Assembly (NCBI GenBank): GCA_031256305.1
Contig: JAIRQU010000265.1
Location: forward strand, 1 to 8,852
Length of the DNA stretch: 8,852 nucleotides
Direction: 5' to 3'
Origin: Burkholderiaceae bacterium
GTDB taxonomy: Bacteria; Pseudomonadota; Gammaproteobacteria; Burkholderiales; Burkholderiaceae_C
Shown here: piece after piece, positions 1 through 7,296 of the stretch
Position numbering within the stretch: position 1 is the stretch's first letter
Layout of the letters: the number at the start of each line of letters is the position of its first letter
The notes under the pieces: generated by a model
Database searches by the model: none
What the model was told of the DNA's origin: nothing
What the model saw: the letters and a program-made list of their open reading frames with translations, nothing else
Made by a program: the position numbers and the translations under genes

Positions 1-157
1 CGCGCACTATCTGGGCGACATGAACGGGCAGGTGTTCGTGTTCTTCATCCTGACCGTGGCGGCGGCGGAATCGGCCATCGGCCTGGCGATTCTGGTGCTG
101 CTGTTCCGCGTTAGATCGAACATCAATGTCGATGAACTCAACATGCTCAAGGGCTGA
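1..157 (+). CDS. nuoK: NADH-quinone oxidoreductase subunit K, C-terminal part (5' end outside window)
   Basis: This is the C-terminal 51 codons of NuoK, read in the frame starting at base 2 and ending at TGA 155-157. NuoK is a small three-helix membrane subunit of respiratory complex I, normally about 100 residues, so roughly half is present. The fragment has the hallmark third-helix motif [13 protein letters not shown]. Its Glu (fragment residue 23) matches the conserved buried Glu72 of E. coli NuoK, part of the proton-transfer path. It ends in the typical VDELNMLKG tail. nuoL starts 6 nt after the stop, the standard nuoK-nuoL order. Nothing looks damaged; the truncation is only the window edge. 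Confidence 0.96.
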   Translation, partial: AHYLGDMNGQVFVFFILTVAAAESAIGLAILVLLFRVRSNINVDELNMLKG

Positions 158-163
158 CCGGCG

Positions 164-2212
164 ATGAGTGCAACACTTTCCGCTCCGATGCTGTGCGCGG
201 CGCCGCTGGCGCCCTTGATAGGGTCTGCGCTGGCGGGCATTCTGGGCACGACTTTCGGCGGCAACCGCATCGGCCGCGCGGCCTCGCACACGCTGACTAT
301 TTTGGGCGTGGCGATTGCGTTCATCATTTCGGCCCTCACGCTCCAGGCCGTGGCGGGCGGCGCGCGGTTCGACCAGACCCTCTACCACTGGATGAGCGTA
401 GGCAGCCTCAACATGGACGTGGGCTTTTTGGTCGATGGCTTGACCGCCGTGATGATGTGCGTGGTGACCTTTGTGTCGCTCATGGTGCATATCTACACCA
501 TCGGCTACATGGCCGACGATCCGGGCTATGACCGGTTCTTCTCCTACATCTCGCTGTTCACGTTCAGCATGTTGATGTTGGTCATGAGCAACAATTTCCT
601 GCAACTGTTCTTCGGCTGGGAAGCCGTCGGACTGGTGTCGTATCTGCTGATTGGCTTCTGGTACACGCGCCCGACGGCCATCTTCGCCAACCTGAAGGCG
701 TTTCTGGTCAACCGGGTAGGCGACTTTGGCTTTATCCTGGGCATCGGTCTGATCGCCGCCTACGCGGGCACGCTCAACTACGGCCAGGCGTTTGGCAAAG
801 CGCCGGAGCTGGGCGTGCTGCTGTTTCCGGGCACGCACTGGCTGCTGATTACGGTGATCTGCATTTGCCTGTTCATCGGCGCGATGGGCAAGAGCGCGCA
901 GTTCCCGCTGCATGTGTGGCTGCCTGATTCAATGGAAGGCCCCACGCCCATCTCCGCGCTGATCCACGCCGCGACCATGGTGACGGCGGGCATCTTCATG
1001 GTGGCGCGCATGTCGCCGCTGTTCGAGCTGTCCGACGCGGCGCTCAACTTCATTCTGGTCATCGGCGGCATCACGGCGCTGTTCATGGGTTTTCTGGGCA
1101 TGATCCAGAACGACATCAAGCGCGTCATCGCCTATTCCACGCTCTCGCAACTGGGCTACATGACGGTGGCGCTGGGCGCGTCGGCCTACTCGGCGGCGCT
1201 GTTCCACCTGATGACGCATGCTTTCTTCAAGGCGCTGCTGTTTCTGGCGGCCGGTTCGGTCATCATCGGGATGCACCACAACCAGGACATCCGCTGGATG
1301 GGCGGGGTGCGCAAGTACATGCCGATTACCTGGATCACCTTCCTGATCGGTTCGCTGGCGTTGATCGGCACGCCGTTCTTCGCCGGTTTCTATTCCAAGG
1401 ATTCGATCATCGAGGCGGTACACGCCAGCCATTTGGCCGCGTCCGGCTTTGCCTATTGGTCGGTGCTGCTGGGCGTGTTCGTCACGGCCTTCTATTCGTT
1501 CCGGCTGTATTTTTTGGTGTTTCACGGCCAGGAGCGCTATGACCAGAACCCGGACGCGGACCACGGTCACGGCGAGCATGACCATGACGCCAAGCCGCAC
1601 GAAAGCCCTTGGGTGGTCTGGTTGCCGCTGGTGCTGCTGGCCATCCCGTCGGTGGTGATCGGCGCCATCACGCTCAAGCCGATGTTGTTCGGGCGCCTGT
1701 TTCAGGGCGTGATCTTTTCCGACATCGTGCGCCACCCGGCAATGGCCGAGTTGGCCGAAAGCGTCCAAAACTGGCCGCAGATGGCCCTGCACGGGTTTGT
1801 CGGCGCACCGTTCTGGCTGGCCCTGGCTGGCGTAGCGGTGGCATGGTATTTCTACATGGTCAACCCGGCGCTGCCCGCGCGCCTGAAGACTGCCTTGCAG
1901 CCGATCTACTGTATTCTCGATCACAAGTACTACATGGACTGGTTCAATGAGAACGTGGTGGCGCGCGGCGCGCGACTGCTGGGCGCGGGGTTGTGGAACA
2001 TCGGCGACCGGGGCCTGATCGACGGCGCCCTCGTCAACGGTTCGTGGAAGCTGGTGGGCTGGGTGGCTGGCGTGGCGCGCCGGTTCCAGACCGGGTTCCT
2101 GTATCAGTACGCTCTGGTGATGATTCTGGGCGTGTTCATCCTGATGACCTGCTTCGTCGTCACGTGGAACGGAATTCCGTTGATCTACCAGATCATCGGA
2201 CTCAACAAATAA
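164..2212 (+). CDS. nuoL: NADH-quinone oxidoreductase subunit L (682 aa)
   Basis: NuoL is the distal antiporter-like subunit of complex I in the inner membrane. It couples NADH:quinone electron transfer to proton pumping and carries the long lateral helix that spans NuoM and NuoN. Conserved polar residues on the proton path are visible: Glu153 in FFGWEAVGLVSYLLIGFW (E. coli Glu144), Lys243 in GKSAQFPLHVWLPDSMEGPT (Lys229), His268 in SALIHAATM (His254), His348 and His352 in HLMTHAFFK, and Lys412 in FYSKDSIIE (Lys399). The offsets from E. coli numbering are internally consistent. At 682 residues it is longer than E. coli NuoL (613), partly through a His/Asp-rich loop near residues 464-480. The start at 164 gives the usual MSATL-type N-terminus, 6 nt after nuoK; the ribosome-binding site is weak (AAGGG near 149-153), suggesting coupling to nuoK translation. 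The protein appears intact. Confidence 0.98.
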   Translation: MSATLSAPMLCAAPLAPLIGSALAGILGTTFGGNRIGRAASHTLTILGVAIAFIISALTLQAVAGGARFDQTLYHWMSVGSLNMDVGFLVDGLTAVMMCVVTFVSLMVHIYTIGYMADDPGYDRFFSYISLFTFSMLMLVMSNNFLQLFFGWEAVGLVSYLLIGFWYTRPTAIFANLKAFLVNRVGDFGFILGIGLIAAYAGTLNYGQAFGKAPELGVLLFPGTHWLLITVICICLFIGAMGKSAQFPLHVWLPDSMEGPTPISALIHAATMVTAGIFMVARMSPLFELSDAALNFILVIGGITALFMGFLGMIQNDIKRVIAYSTLSQLGYMTVALGASAYSAALFHLMTHAFFKALLFLAAGSVIIGMHHNQDIRWMGGVRKYMPITWITFLIGSLALIGTPFFAGFYSKDSIIEAVHASHLAASGFAYWSVLLGVFVTAFYSFRLYFLVFHGQERYDQNPDADHGHGEHDHDAKPHESPWVVWLPLVLLAIPSVVIGAITLKPMLFGRLFQGVIFSDIVRHPAMAELAESVQNWPQMALHGFVGAPFWLALAGVAVAWYFYMVNPALPARLKTALQPIYCILDHKYYMDWFNENVVARGARLLGAGLWNIGDRGLIDGALVNGSWKLVGWVAGVARRFQTGFLYQYALVMILGVFILMTCFVVTWNGIPLIYQIIGLNK

Positions 2213-2216
2213 GGGG
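2211..2216 (+). promoter_or_regulatory. Ribosome-binding site of nuoM
   Basis: AAGGGG overlaps the last two bases of the nuoL stop codon (TAA 2210-2212) and lies 11 nt before the nuoM ATG at 2228. It is purine-rich and complementary to the 3' end of 16S rRNA, and it supports the start at 2228. Its overlap with the stop codon fits translational coupling between nuoL and nuoM. Confidence 0.6.
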
Positions 2217-2227
2217 ATCGGTCAGTC

Positions 2228-3715
2228 ATGTGGTTGAGCCTTGCCATTTGGGTGCCGATTGTTTTTGGCATCGTGCTGCTCGCGCTGGGACGCGAGGATC
2301 AAGCGCCGCTGGTGCGCTGGCTGGCGCTTGCCGGTTCCATCCTGGGGTTGCTGGTAACGCTGCCGCTGTGGACGGGCTTTCAGCCCGGTACCGCGCAAAT
2401 GCAGTTTGTCGAACACGCGGCGTGGATACGGCGCTTCAACGTCAACTACCACTTGGGGGTGGACGGTATCTCGCTGTGGTTCGTGCTGCTGACGGCGTTC
2501 ATCAACGTGGTGGTGGTGATCGCCGGCTGGGAAGTCATTCAGCGCAAGGTCAGCCAGTATTACGCGGCGTTCCTGATTCTTTCGGGGCTGATGATAGGCG
2601 TGTTCACGTCGCTCGACGGCCTGCTGTTCTACGTGTTCTTCGAGGCCACGCTGATCCCGATGTATCTCATCATCGGCATCTGGGGCGGCCCTAACCGTAT
2701 CTACGCGGCGTTCAAATTCTTCCTGTACACGCTGCTGGGGTCACTGTTGCTGCTGGTGGGGTTCATCTACCTGTATGTGCATTCGGGCGGCAGCTTCGAC
2801 ATTCAGGCCTGGCAGGCGCTGCCGCTTTCGGGCAAGGCGCAGACGCTGCTGTTCTTCGCACTGTTTGCGGCCTTCGCGGTCAAGGTGCCGATGTGGCCGG
2901 TACACACGTGGCTGCCGGATGTGCACGTGGAAGCGCCCACTGGCGGTTCGGCGGTGCTGGCGGCCATCATGCTCAAGCTGGGCGCTTACGGCTTCTTGCG
3001 TTTTTCGTTGCCGATTCTGCCCGACGCTTCGCATGAATGGGCTGGCCTGATGATCGCGCTGTCGCTGATCGCCGTAATTTATGTCGGCCTGGTGGCAATC
3101 GTGCAAAAGGATATGAAGAAGCTGGTGGCCTATTCATCGGTCGCGCACATGGGTTTTGTCACGCTGGGCTTTTTCATTTTCAATTCCGAGGGCGTGGCTG
3201 GCGGCTTGTTGCAGATGATCGCGCACGGCTTTGTTTCGGCGGCCATGTTCCTGTGTATCGGCGTGCTCTATGACCGTATGCACACGCGGCAGATCGCCGA
3301 TTACGGCGGGGTGGTCAACACCATGCCGCGCTTCGCGGCGCTGGCGCTGCTATTCGCCATGGCTAATTGCGGGCTGCCGGGCACGGCGGGGTTCGTGGGC
3401 GAATGGACGGTGATTCTGGGCGCGGTCAAGGCCGATTTCTGGCTGGGCCTGTTGGCCGCGCTGGCGCTTATTCTGGGCGCTGCCTACACGCTGTGGATGT
3501 ACAAGCGGGTTTATTTCGGCGCCATTGCCAACGATCATGTGCGCGCGCTCAAGGAGATCAATGCCCGCGAGTGCCTGATGCTGGTCATCATGGCCGTGGC
3601 GGTGTTGTGGATGGGGTTGTATCCCAAGCCGTTTACCAACGCGATGGACGCTTCGGTGACGCACCTGTTGCAACAGGCGTCGGTCACCAAGCTGGCCGCG
3701 CCCCTGCCCAATTGA
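2228..3715 (+). CDS. nuoM: NADH-quinone oxidoreductase subunit M (495 aa)
   Basis: NuoM is the middle antiporter-like proton-pumping subunit of complex I, an inner-membrane protein with about 14 transmembrane helices. The sequence shows the family signature LFYVFFEATLIPMYLIIGIW with the essential Glu139 (E. coli Glu144). Lys219 lies in FAVKVPMWPVHTWLPDVHVE (E. coli Lys234) and Lys250 in IMLKLGAYGFLR (Lys265). VQKDMKKLVAYSSVAHMGFV is the conserved stretch shared with Mrp antiporter subunits. The length is close to E. coli NuoM (509). The start at 2228 is preceded by an AAGGGG site overlapping the nuoL stop, and nuoN follows 15 nt after the stop. No frameshift or missing key residue is seen. 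Confidence 0.98.
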   Translation: MWLSLAIWVPIVFGIVLLALGREDQAPLVRWLALAGSILGLLVTLPLWTGFQPGTAQMQFVEHAAWIRRFNVNYHLGVDGISLWFVLLTAFINVVVVIAGWEVIQRKVSQYYAAFLILSGLMIGVFTSLDGLLFYVFFEATLIPMYLIIGIWGGPNRIYAAFKFFLYTLLGSLLLLVGFIYLYVHSGGSFDIQAWQALPLSGKAQTLLFFALFAAFAVKVPMWPVHTWLPDVHVEAPTGGSAVLAAIMLKLGAYGFLRFSLPILPDASHEWAGLMIALSLIAVIYVGLVAIVQKDMKKLVAYSSVAHMGFVTLGFFIFNSEGVAGGLLQMIAHGFVSAAMFLCIGVLYDRMHTRQIADYGGVVNTMPRFAALALLFAMANCGLPGTAGFVGEWTVILGAVKADFWLGLLAALALILGAAYTLWMYKRVYFGAIANDHVRALKEINARECLMLVIMAVAVLWMGLYPKPFTNAMDASVTHLLQQASVTKLAAPLPN

Positions 3716-3718
3716 GGA
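3715..3718 (+). promoter_or_regulatory. Ribosome-binding site of nuoN
   Basis: AGGA begins on the last base of the nuoM stop codon (TGA 3713-3715) and lies 12 nt before the nuoN ATG at 3731. The placement repeats that at nuoL/nuoM, where the site also overlaps the previous stop, and fits sequential translation of the complex I subunits. Confidence 0.5.
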
Positions 3719-3730
3719 ATGTAAAACGCC

Positions 3731-5233
3731 ATGATTGACCGATTCAGTTGGGTGGCCGTTTATCCGCAGATCGTGCTGCTGATCATGGCCTGCGTGATCG
3801 CGTTGGCCGACCTGTTCGACGGCAGCAAGCGCCGCACCGTGGCTTACCTGCTTTCAACGCTGACGCTGTTGGCGGTAGCCGTGCTGTCGGCCATCTATGC
3901 GATGGATGGCAAGACCGTTTATGGCTTTGGCGGTGCGGTGGTTAGCGATCCGCTGGCCAACTGGCTGACCTGTTTTGCCTGCATCGCCACATTGGCGGCG
4001 CTGGTGTATTCGCGCGGTTACGCCCAGGCGCGCGGCATGTTGCGCGGCGGCGAGTGGTATGTGCTTAATCTGCTGGCGCTGCTGGGCGCGCTGGTCATCT
4101 GCACGGGCAACAATTTGCTGGCACTGTATCTGGGGCTGGAACTGCTCACGCTTTCCAGTTACGCGCTGGTGGCGCTGCGGCGCGACGACCCCGCCGCCAT
4201 TGAGGCGGCCATGAAGTATTTCGTGCTCGGTTCAATGGCATCGGGTTTCCTGCTCTACGGCCTGTCGATGGTTTATGGCGCAACCGGTTCGCTGGACATC
4301 GTCAATGTGTTCGAGGCCGTGGCCTCCGGCCAGATCCGGCATCAGGTGCTGGTGTTCGGCCTGGTGTTCGTGGTTGCGGGCGTGGCTTTCAAGTTCGGCG
4401 CCGCGCCGTTCCACATGTGGCTGCCCGATGTGTATCAAGGCGCGCCCACATCGGTCACGCTGGTAATCGGCACGGTGCCCAAGCTGGCGGCGTTCGCGCT
4501 GGCCATCCGTTTGCTGGTCGAGGGATTGCTGCCGCTGGCGGTGGACTGGCAGCCGATGCTGGCGTTGCTGGCCATTGTGTCGCTGCTGGTGGGCAATCTG
4601 GCGGCTATAGCGCAAACCAACCTCAAGCGCATGTTGGCCTATTCCACCATCGCGCAAATGGGGTTCGTGCTATTGGGCCTGCTGGCTGGCGTGATGCGCG
4701 GGCTGCCCGTGGCCGACGCCACGCTGCCTGCGGCCAACGCCTACAGCTCGACCATGTTCTACGTCGTCACCTATGTGCTGACCACGCTGGTGAGCTTCGG
4801 CGTGATCGCGCTGCTTGCGCGCGAAGGGTTCGAGAGCGAGGAGATCGCCGACTTTGCCGGTCTGAACAAGCGTAGCCCGTGGTATGCCGCCGTCATGGCG
4901 CTGTGCCTGTTCTCGCTGGCGGGCATTCCGCCGCTGGTGGGCTTTCAGGCCAAGCTGGCGGTATTGCAGGCGCTGATAGGCACCGGGGAGACGGCTTATG
5001 TGTGGCTGGCGGTTTTCGCGGTGCTCATGTCGCTGGTAGGCGCGTTCTACTACATTCGTGTGGTCAAGGTCATGTATTTCGACGAGCCGGTATCCACAGT
5101 CCCGCTGACTGCGCCAACGGACATGCGCGCAGCGTTGTCGCTCAATGGTTTGCTGTTGTTGCTGCTGGGTATTTTCCCCGGCGGCCTGCTGCTCCTGTGC
5201 AACAACGCGGTGATCCGCATGTTGACGACCTGA
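3731..5233 (+). CDS. nuoN: NADH-quinone oxidoreductase subunit N (500 aa)
   Basis: NuoN is the third antiporter-like subunit of complex I, next to NuoK in the membrane arm. Visible hallmarks are Glu137 in LYLGLELLTLSSYALVAL (E. coli Glu133), Lys221 in FKFGAAPFHMWLPDVYQGAP (Lys217), Lys251 in GTVPKLAAFAL (Lys247) and Lys408 in GFQAKLAVLQA (Lys395). NLKRMLAYSTIAQMGFVLLG is the conserved antiporter-family stretch. The protein is slightly longer than E. coli NuoN (485), as is usual outside enterics. In E. coli nuoN ends the operon; here the same strand continues after 25 nt with a DUF2818 gene, which suggests a longer operon. The protein appears intact. Confidence 0.98.
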   Translation: MIDRFSWVAVYPQIVLLIMACVIALADLFDGSKRRTVAYLLSTLTLLAVAVLSAIYAMDGKTVYGFGGAVVSDPLANWLTCFACIATLAALVYSRGYAQARGMLRGGEWYVLNLLALLGALVICTGNNLLALYLGLELLTLSSYALVALRRDDPAAIEAAMKYFVLGSMASGFLLYGLSMVYGATGSLDIVNVFEAVASGQIRHQVLVFGLVFVVAGVAFKFGAAPFHMWLPDVYQGAPTSVTLVIGTVPKLAAFALAIRLLVEGLLPLAVDWQPMLALLAIVSLLVGNLAAIAQTNLKRMLAYSTIAQMGFVLLGLLAGVMRGLPVADATLPAANAYSSTMFYVVTYVLTTLVSFGVIALLAREGFESEEIADFAGLNKRSPWYAAVMALCLFSLAGIPPLVGFQAKLAVLQALIGTGETAYVWLAVFAVLMSLVGAFYYIRVVKVMYFDEPVSTVPLTAPTDMRAALSLNGLLLLLLGIFPGGLLLLCNNAVIRMLTT

Positions 5234-5258
5234 ACCGCGGCGGCATTGACTGCTATTC

Positions 5259-5564
5259 ATGAATGACCGTGGCGCGCTCTGGTTTTTGATCGGCTTGGCG
5301 TTGATCGGAGCCAATCTGCCGTTTTTCAATCGCTGGCTGTTTGCCGTGGTGCCGCTGCGCTGGGCGCACAAGCCGTTGGCTGTGCGGCTGGCGGAATTAC
5401 TGGCGTTGTATTTCGGGGTGGGCGGCATCGGCCTCTGGCTCGAAAACGACGCGGGCCAGATCGCGCCACAGGGCTGGCAGTTCTATGCCGTGACGCTGGC
5501 GCTGTTCCTCACGTTCGCTTTTCCGGGTTTTGTCTGGCGCTATCTGTACCGGCGCAAGGGTTGA
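5259..5564 (+). CDS. DUF2818 family small membrane protein (101 aa)
   Basis: A short hydrophobic protein matching, from memory, the DUF2818 family that follows nuoN in many betaproteobacteria. Three membrane helices are likely, at about residues 6-24, 44-61 and 73-96. Between them lies a conserved-looking segment with LAELLALYFGVGGIGLWLE followed by GQIAPQGWQFYAVT, and the protein ends in a basic tail (WRYLYRRKG). No catalytic motif is visible and the family's function is not known to me. It lies 25 nt after nuoN on the same strand and 9 nt before a NUDIX gene, so it is probably made with complex I. A role as accessory subunit or assembly factor is inferred from position only. The start at 5259 has no convincing ribosome-binding site; an overlapping ATG at 5263 is in another frame and gives no comparable protein. 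Confidence 0.85.
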   Translation: MNDRGALWFLIGLALIGANLPFFNRWLFAVVPLRWAHKPLAVRLAELLALYFGVGGIGLWLENDAGQIAPQGWQFYAVTLALFLTFAFPGFVWRYLYRRKG

Positions 5565-5573
5565 TGCAAGCTC

Positions 5574-6185
5574 ATGTCAACCGATGACGCGCACCTGATC
5601 GAAACGCGGCTTTCCGGGGAGACGCTGGCGCAGGGTAATTTTCTGACCTTGGTGCGCGATACCGTGCGCTTGCCCGGCGGCGGGCAGGCCAGCCGCGAAT
5701 ACCTGCTGCACCCCGGCGCGGTGATGATTGTTCCGCTGATTGAAGATAAAGACGGCGCGCCGCAACTGGTGCTGGAGCGCCAATACCGCTACCCGGTCGG
5801 CCAGGTCATCATTGAATTTCCCGCAGGCAAGCTCGACGCGGGTGAGCGCGCCTTTGACTGCGCCCGGCGCGAGTTGCGCGAGGAAACCGGCTACACTGCC
5901 CGCGAATGGGCGCGCGCCGCGCGTATGCATCCCACGGTGGCCTATTCCACTGAAGTCATTGACCTCTGGTTTGCGCGCGGCCTCACGCCAGGCGCGCGGC
6001 AACTCGACGCGGGCGAGCATCTGGACGTATTCACCACCACGCCCGAACAACTGCTGGCGTGGTGCCGCGACGGCGCGATTACCGACGCCAAGACGCTGAT
6101 TGCCGCGCTATGGCTTGAGCAGTGGCGCACCGGGCGTTGGGCGCTGAACTGGCGTGCGGCGCGTGATTGGGTTGACGCCCCATGA
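5574..6185 (+). CDS. NUDIX hydrolase, ADP-ribose pyrophosphatase type (203 aa)
   Basis: A cytoplasmic NUDIX hydrolase, probably cleaving ADP-ribose or a related nucleoside diphosphate-X to AMP and a phosphosugar with Mg2+. The complete NUDIX box runs from Gly85 to Tyr107: Gly85, Glu91, then RELREETGY, satisfying the family pattern with metal-binding Glu100, Glu103 and Glu104. Before it, LVLERQYRYPVGQVIIEFPA is typical of the ADP-ribose pyrophosphatase branch. A Pro (residue 120, in MHPTVAYSTEVIDLWFA) lies 13 residues after the box, near the position used to recognise that branch. It sits between DUF2818 and DUF1178 genes behind the complex I genes and shares an ATGA stop/start overlap with the latter. 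An ADP-ribose or NAD(H)-derived substrate fits the context, but specificity is inferred. The ribosome-binding site is weak; coupling to DUF2818 is possible. Confidence 0.93.
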   Translation: MSTDDAHLIETRLSGETLAQGNFLTLVRDTVRLPGGGQASREYLLHPGAVMIVPLIEDKDGAPQLVLERQYRYPVGQVIIEFPAGKLDAGERAFDCARRELREETGYTAREWARAARMHPTVAYSTEVIDLWFARGLTPGARQLDAGEHLDVFTTTPEQLLAWCRDGAITDAKTLIAALWLEQWRTGRWALNWRAARDWVDAP

Positions 6186-6688
6186 AAGTGCTCGACCTTC
6201 AATGCGCCCAGGGCCACGGTTTTGAAGGCTGGTTCGCATCCGAGGCCGATTTTCAGCAGCAACTAGACAGCGGCTTGTTAACTTGCCCTTTGTGCGGCCA
6301 GACGCGCATTACGCGCTTGCCCAGCGCGCCGCGCCTGAACCTGCGCGGGGAAACCGGTCATGACAACGGCAACGGCGATGGCCAATCCGCCCATATGCCG
6401 GTAAGCGCCCAGCGCCAGCATCCTGCCACGGTCCAAACGGCCCATGCCGCTGGAATGCCCGCCGCGTTACAGGCAGCATGGCTGCATACGGTGCGGCGCG
6501 TGCTTGCGCATACCGAGGACGTGGGCGAGCGCTTTGCCGAAGAGGCGCGCCGCATCCATTATGGTGAAACGCCTGAGCGCGGCATCCGCGGCAAGGCCAG
6601 CCGCGCCGAAACCGAGGAGTTGCTGGCTGAAGGCATCGGCGTATTGCCGTTGCCCATTCCCGAAGGCATGGATGGGCCGCTGCAATAA
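6182..6688 (+). CDS. DUF1178 family zinc-ribbon-like protein (168 aa)
   Basis: A small soluble protein of the DUF1178 family, whose function I do not know. The N-terminus MKVLDLQCAQGHGFEGWFAS and the pair CPLCG give Cys8, His12, Cys35 and Cys38, a likely zinc-binding knuckle. A low-complexity linker rich in Gly, Asn, His and Ala (about residues 55-95) follows. The helical C-terminal part has the conserved stretch RRIHYGETPERGIRGKAS and ends in a Pro-rich VLPLPIPEG tail. The start codon overlaps the stop of the NUDIX gene (ATGA, 6182-6185), a sign of translational coupling. The two genes may therefore act in the same process, possibly on a nucleotide or RNA substrate, but that is inference. 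It is the last gene of the rightward nuo block; length and termini look complete. Confidence 0.9.
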   Translation: MKVLDLQCAQGHGFEGWFASEADFQQQLDSGLLTCPLCGQTRITRLPSAPRLNLRGETGHDNGNGDGQSAHMPVSAQRQHPATVQTAHAAGMPAALQAAWLHTVRRVLAHTEDVGERFAEEARRIHYGETPERGIRGKASRAETEELLAEGIGVLPLPIPEGMDGPLQ

Positions 6689-6786
6689 GTAAATCAGCGT
6701 CCTGAACCGCGTGTTGGCGCTGTTATTGGCGATCAGGCGATGCTGCCGGGGCTGGAGATCGTGTTGTGCCGTAAAAGCCGGCTTGT
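6689..6786 (+). other. Convergent intergenic gap after the nuo operon
   Basis: This gap separates the rightward DUF1178 gene from the leftward chelatase gene. No hairpin followed by a T-run is present for either direction. The 10-bp palindrome at 6775-6784 has no room for a loop, and a GCCGG/CCGGC pairing across the chelatase stop has a long loop and no T-tract. Termination may be Rho-dependent. The frame of DUF1178 stays open for 33 more codons after its TAA, up to TAA 6788-6790. No known product is recognised in it. Confidence 0.6.
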
Positions 6787-7173
6787 CTAAAAATCGTCCG
6801 GCCCGCGCACAATGACGCGCGCCATGGCGTCGAGCACTGGCGCGTACTCAGCGATGGCGGGCTGGAGCGTGATCGCTACGCCGGGCTGGCGTGGCTGGAT
6901 CTGGTTTTGGGCGGCGGCAATCAAGCGCGGCAGATCAGCCCGTGCATGGCGGCCCAGCCCCAAAAACATCGGCCATACCGCGATGGTTTGCGCGCCATCA
7001 GCGACTAACTCGTCAATGGCGGCGACCAGGTCAGGTTGGGCTGATTCCAAATAAGCGCAACGCACCTGCGTCGCCGGGTCAAGCTGCCGAATGCGCGCCG
7101 CCACGGCTTGAATGGCCGCCGGCCACTGCGGGTCGCGCGAACCGTGGGCGAGGAGGATATGGGCGGTTATCAC
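6787..7173 (-). CDS. CbiX/SirB-type sirohydrochlorin chelatase, short form (128 aa)
   Basis: A single-domain class II chelatase that inserts a divalent metal (Co2+ or Fe2+) into sirohydrochlorin for cobalamin or sirohaem synthesis in the cytoplasm. The signature AHGSRDP near the N-terminus carries the catalytic His10. Glu43 lies in AYLESAQPDL and His76 in MFLGLGRHARADLP; these match the three conserved metal-site residues of the family. The length fits the short forms of about 120-130 residues that act as dimers. The second His motif reads GRH where I expect GGH in many relatives. The start must be the GTG at 7173: two in-frame TGA codons lie just upstream, and a GAGGA ribosome-binding site sits 9 nt before it. 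It is convergent with the nuo block and follows the peroxidase gene, from which a terminator separates it. Co versus Fe specificity cannot be told from sequence, so no symbol is given. Confidence 0.9.
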   Translation of the reverse strand: MITAHILLAHGSRDPQWPAAIQAVAARIRQLDPATQVRCAYLESAQPDLVAAIDELVADGAQTIAVWPMFLGLGRHARADLPRLIAAAQNQIQPRQPGVAITLQPAIAEYAPVLDAMARVIVRGPDDF

Positions 7174-7296
7174 AACTCATCATCCTCAATGGGGCCGTTC
7201 ATAGCCATTCGTATCGAATCTTGATCCAGGCGGTACGATAGCAGGCCGGTCAAGCGATAGACAAAATTGCGCAGATACGCTCCGCGCCTGGGTATC
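7174..7296 (-). other. Leader region of the chelatase gene
   Basis: Read on the - strand, this stretch runs from the peroxidase terminator to the chelatase start. A possible weak sigma70 promoter is TTGTCT (7259-7264) and TATCGT (7235-7240) with an 18-nt spacer, four of six matches in each box. An open frame crosses the whole stretch and ends at TGA 7170-7172, overlapping the chelatase GTG by four bases (GTGA). Its tail contains a short ATG-started peptide ending in GPIEDDEL. I do not recognise the peptide, so neither it nor the promoter is claimed as established. Confidence 0.35.
7183..7187 (-). promoter_or_regulatory. Ribosome-binding site deciding the chelatase GTG start
   Basis: On the - strand GAGGA lies 9 nt before the GTG at 7173. 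Because the frame is closed by TGA TGA just upstream, this site and the GTG together fix the chelatase start. An ATG ATG pair nearby is in another frame. Confidence 0.7.

Noticed and set aside
929..1924. A 331-codon open frame on the - strand
   Set aside because: It is antisense to nuoL, has a His/Arg/Gln-heavy composition typical of reversed GC-rich membrane-protein genes, and shows no recognisable domain.
2050..4940. Several copies of the E. coli Chi octamer on the + strand
   Set aside because: They arise from CTG GTG G codon runs in hydrophobic proteins, and the E. coli sequence need not be the active one in this lineage.
4670..5428. A 252-codon open frame on the - strand
   Set aside because: It is antisense to nuoN and DUF2818, rich in Gln/Arg/His, with no domain; a by-product of codon bias.
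5564..5587. ATG at 5564 as an overlapping start for the NUDIX gene
   Set aside because: That frame ends at a TGA after seven codons; the ATG at 5574 is the one in frame with the NUDIX box.
6775..6784. Perfect palindrome AAGCCGGCTT as a terminator
   Set aside because: There is no loop for a stable hairpin and no T-run on either strand.
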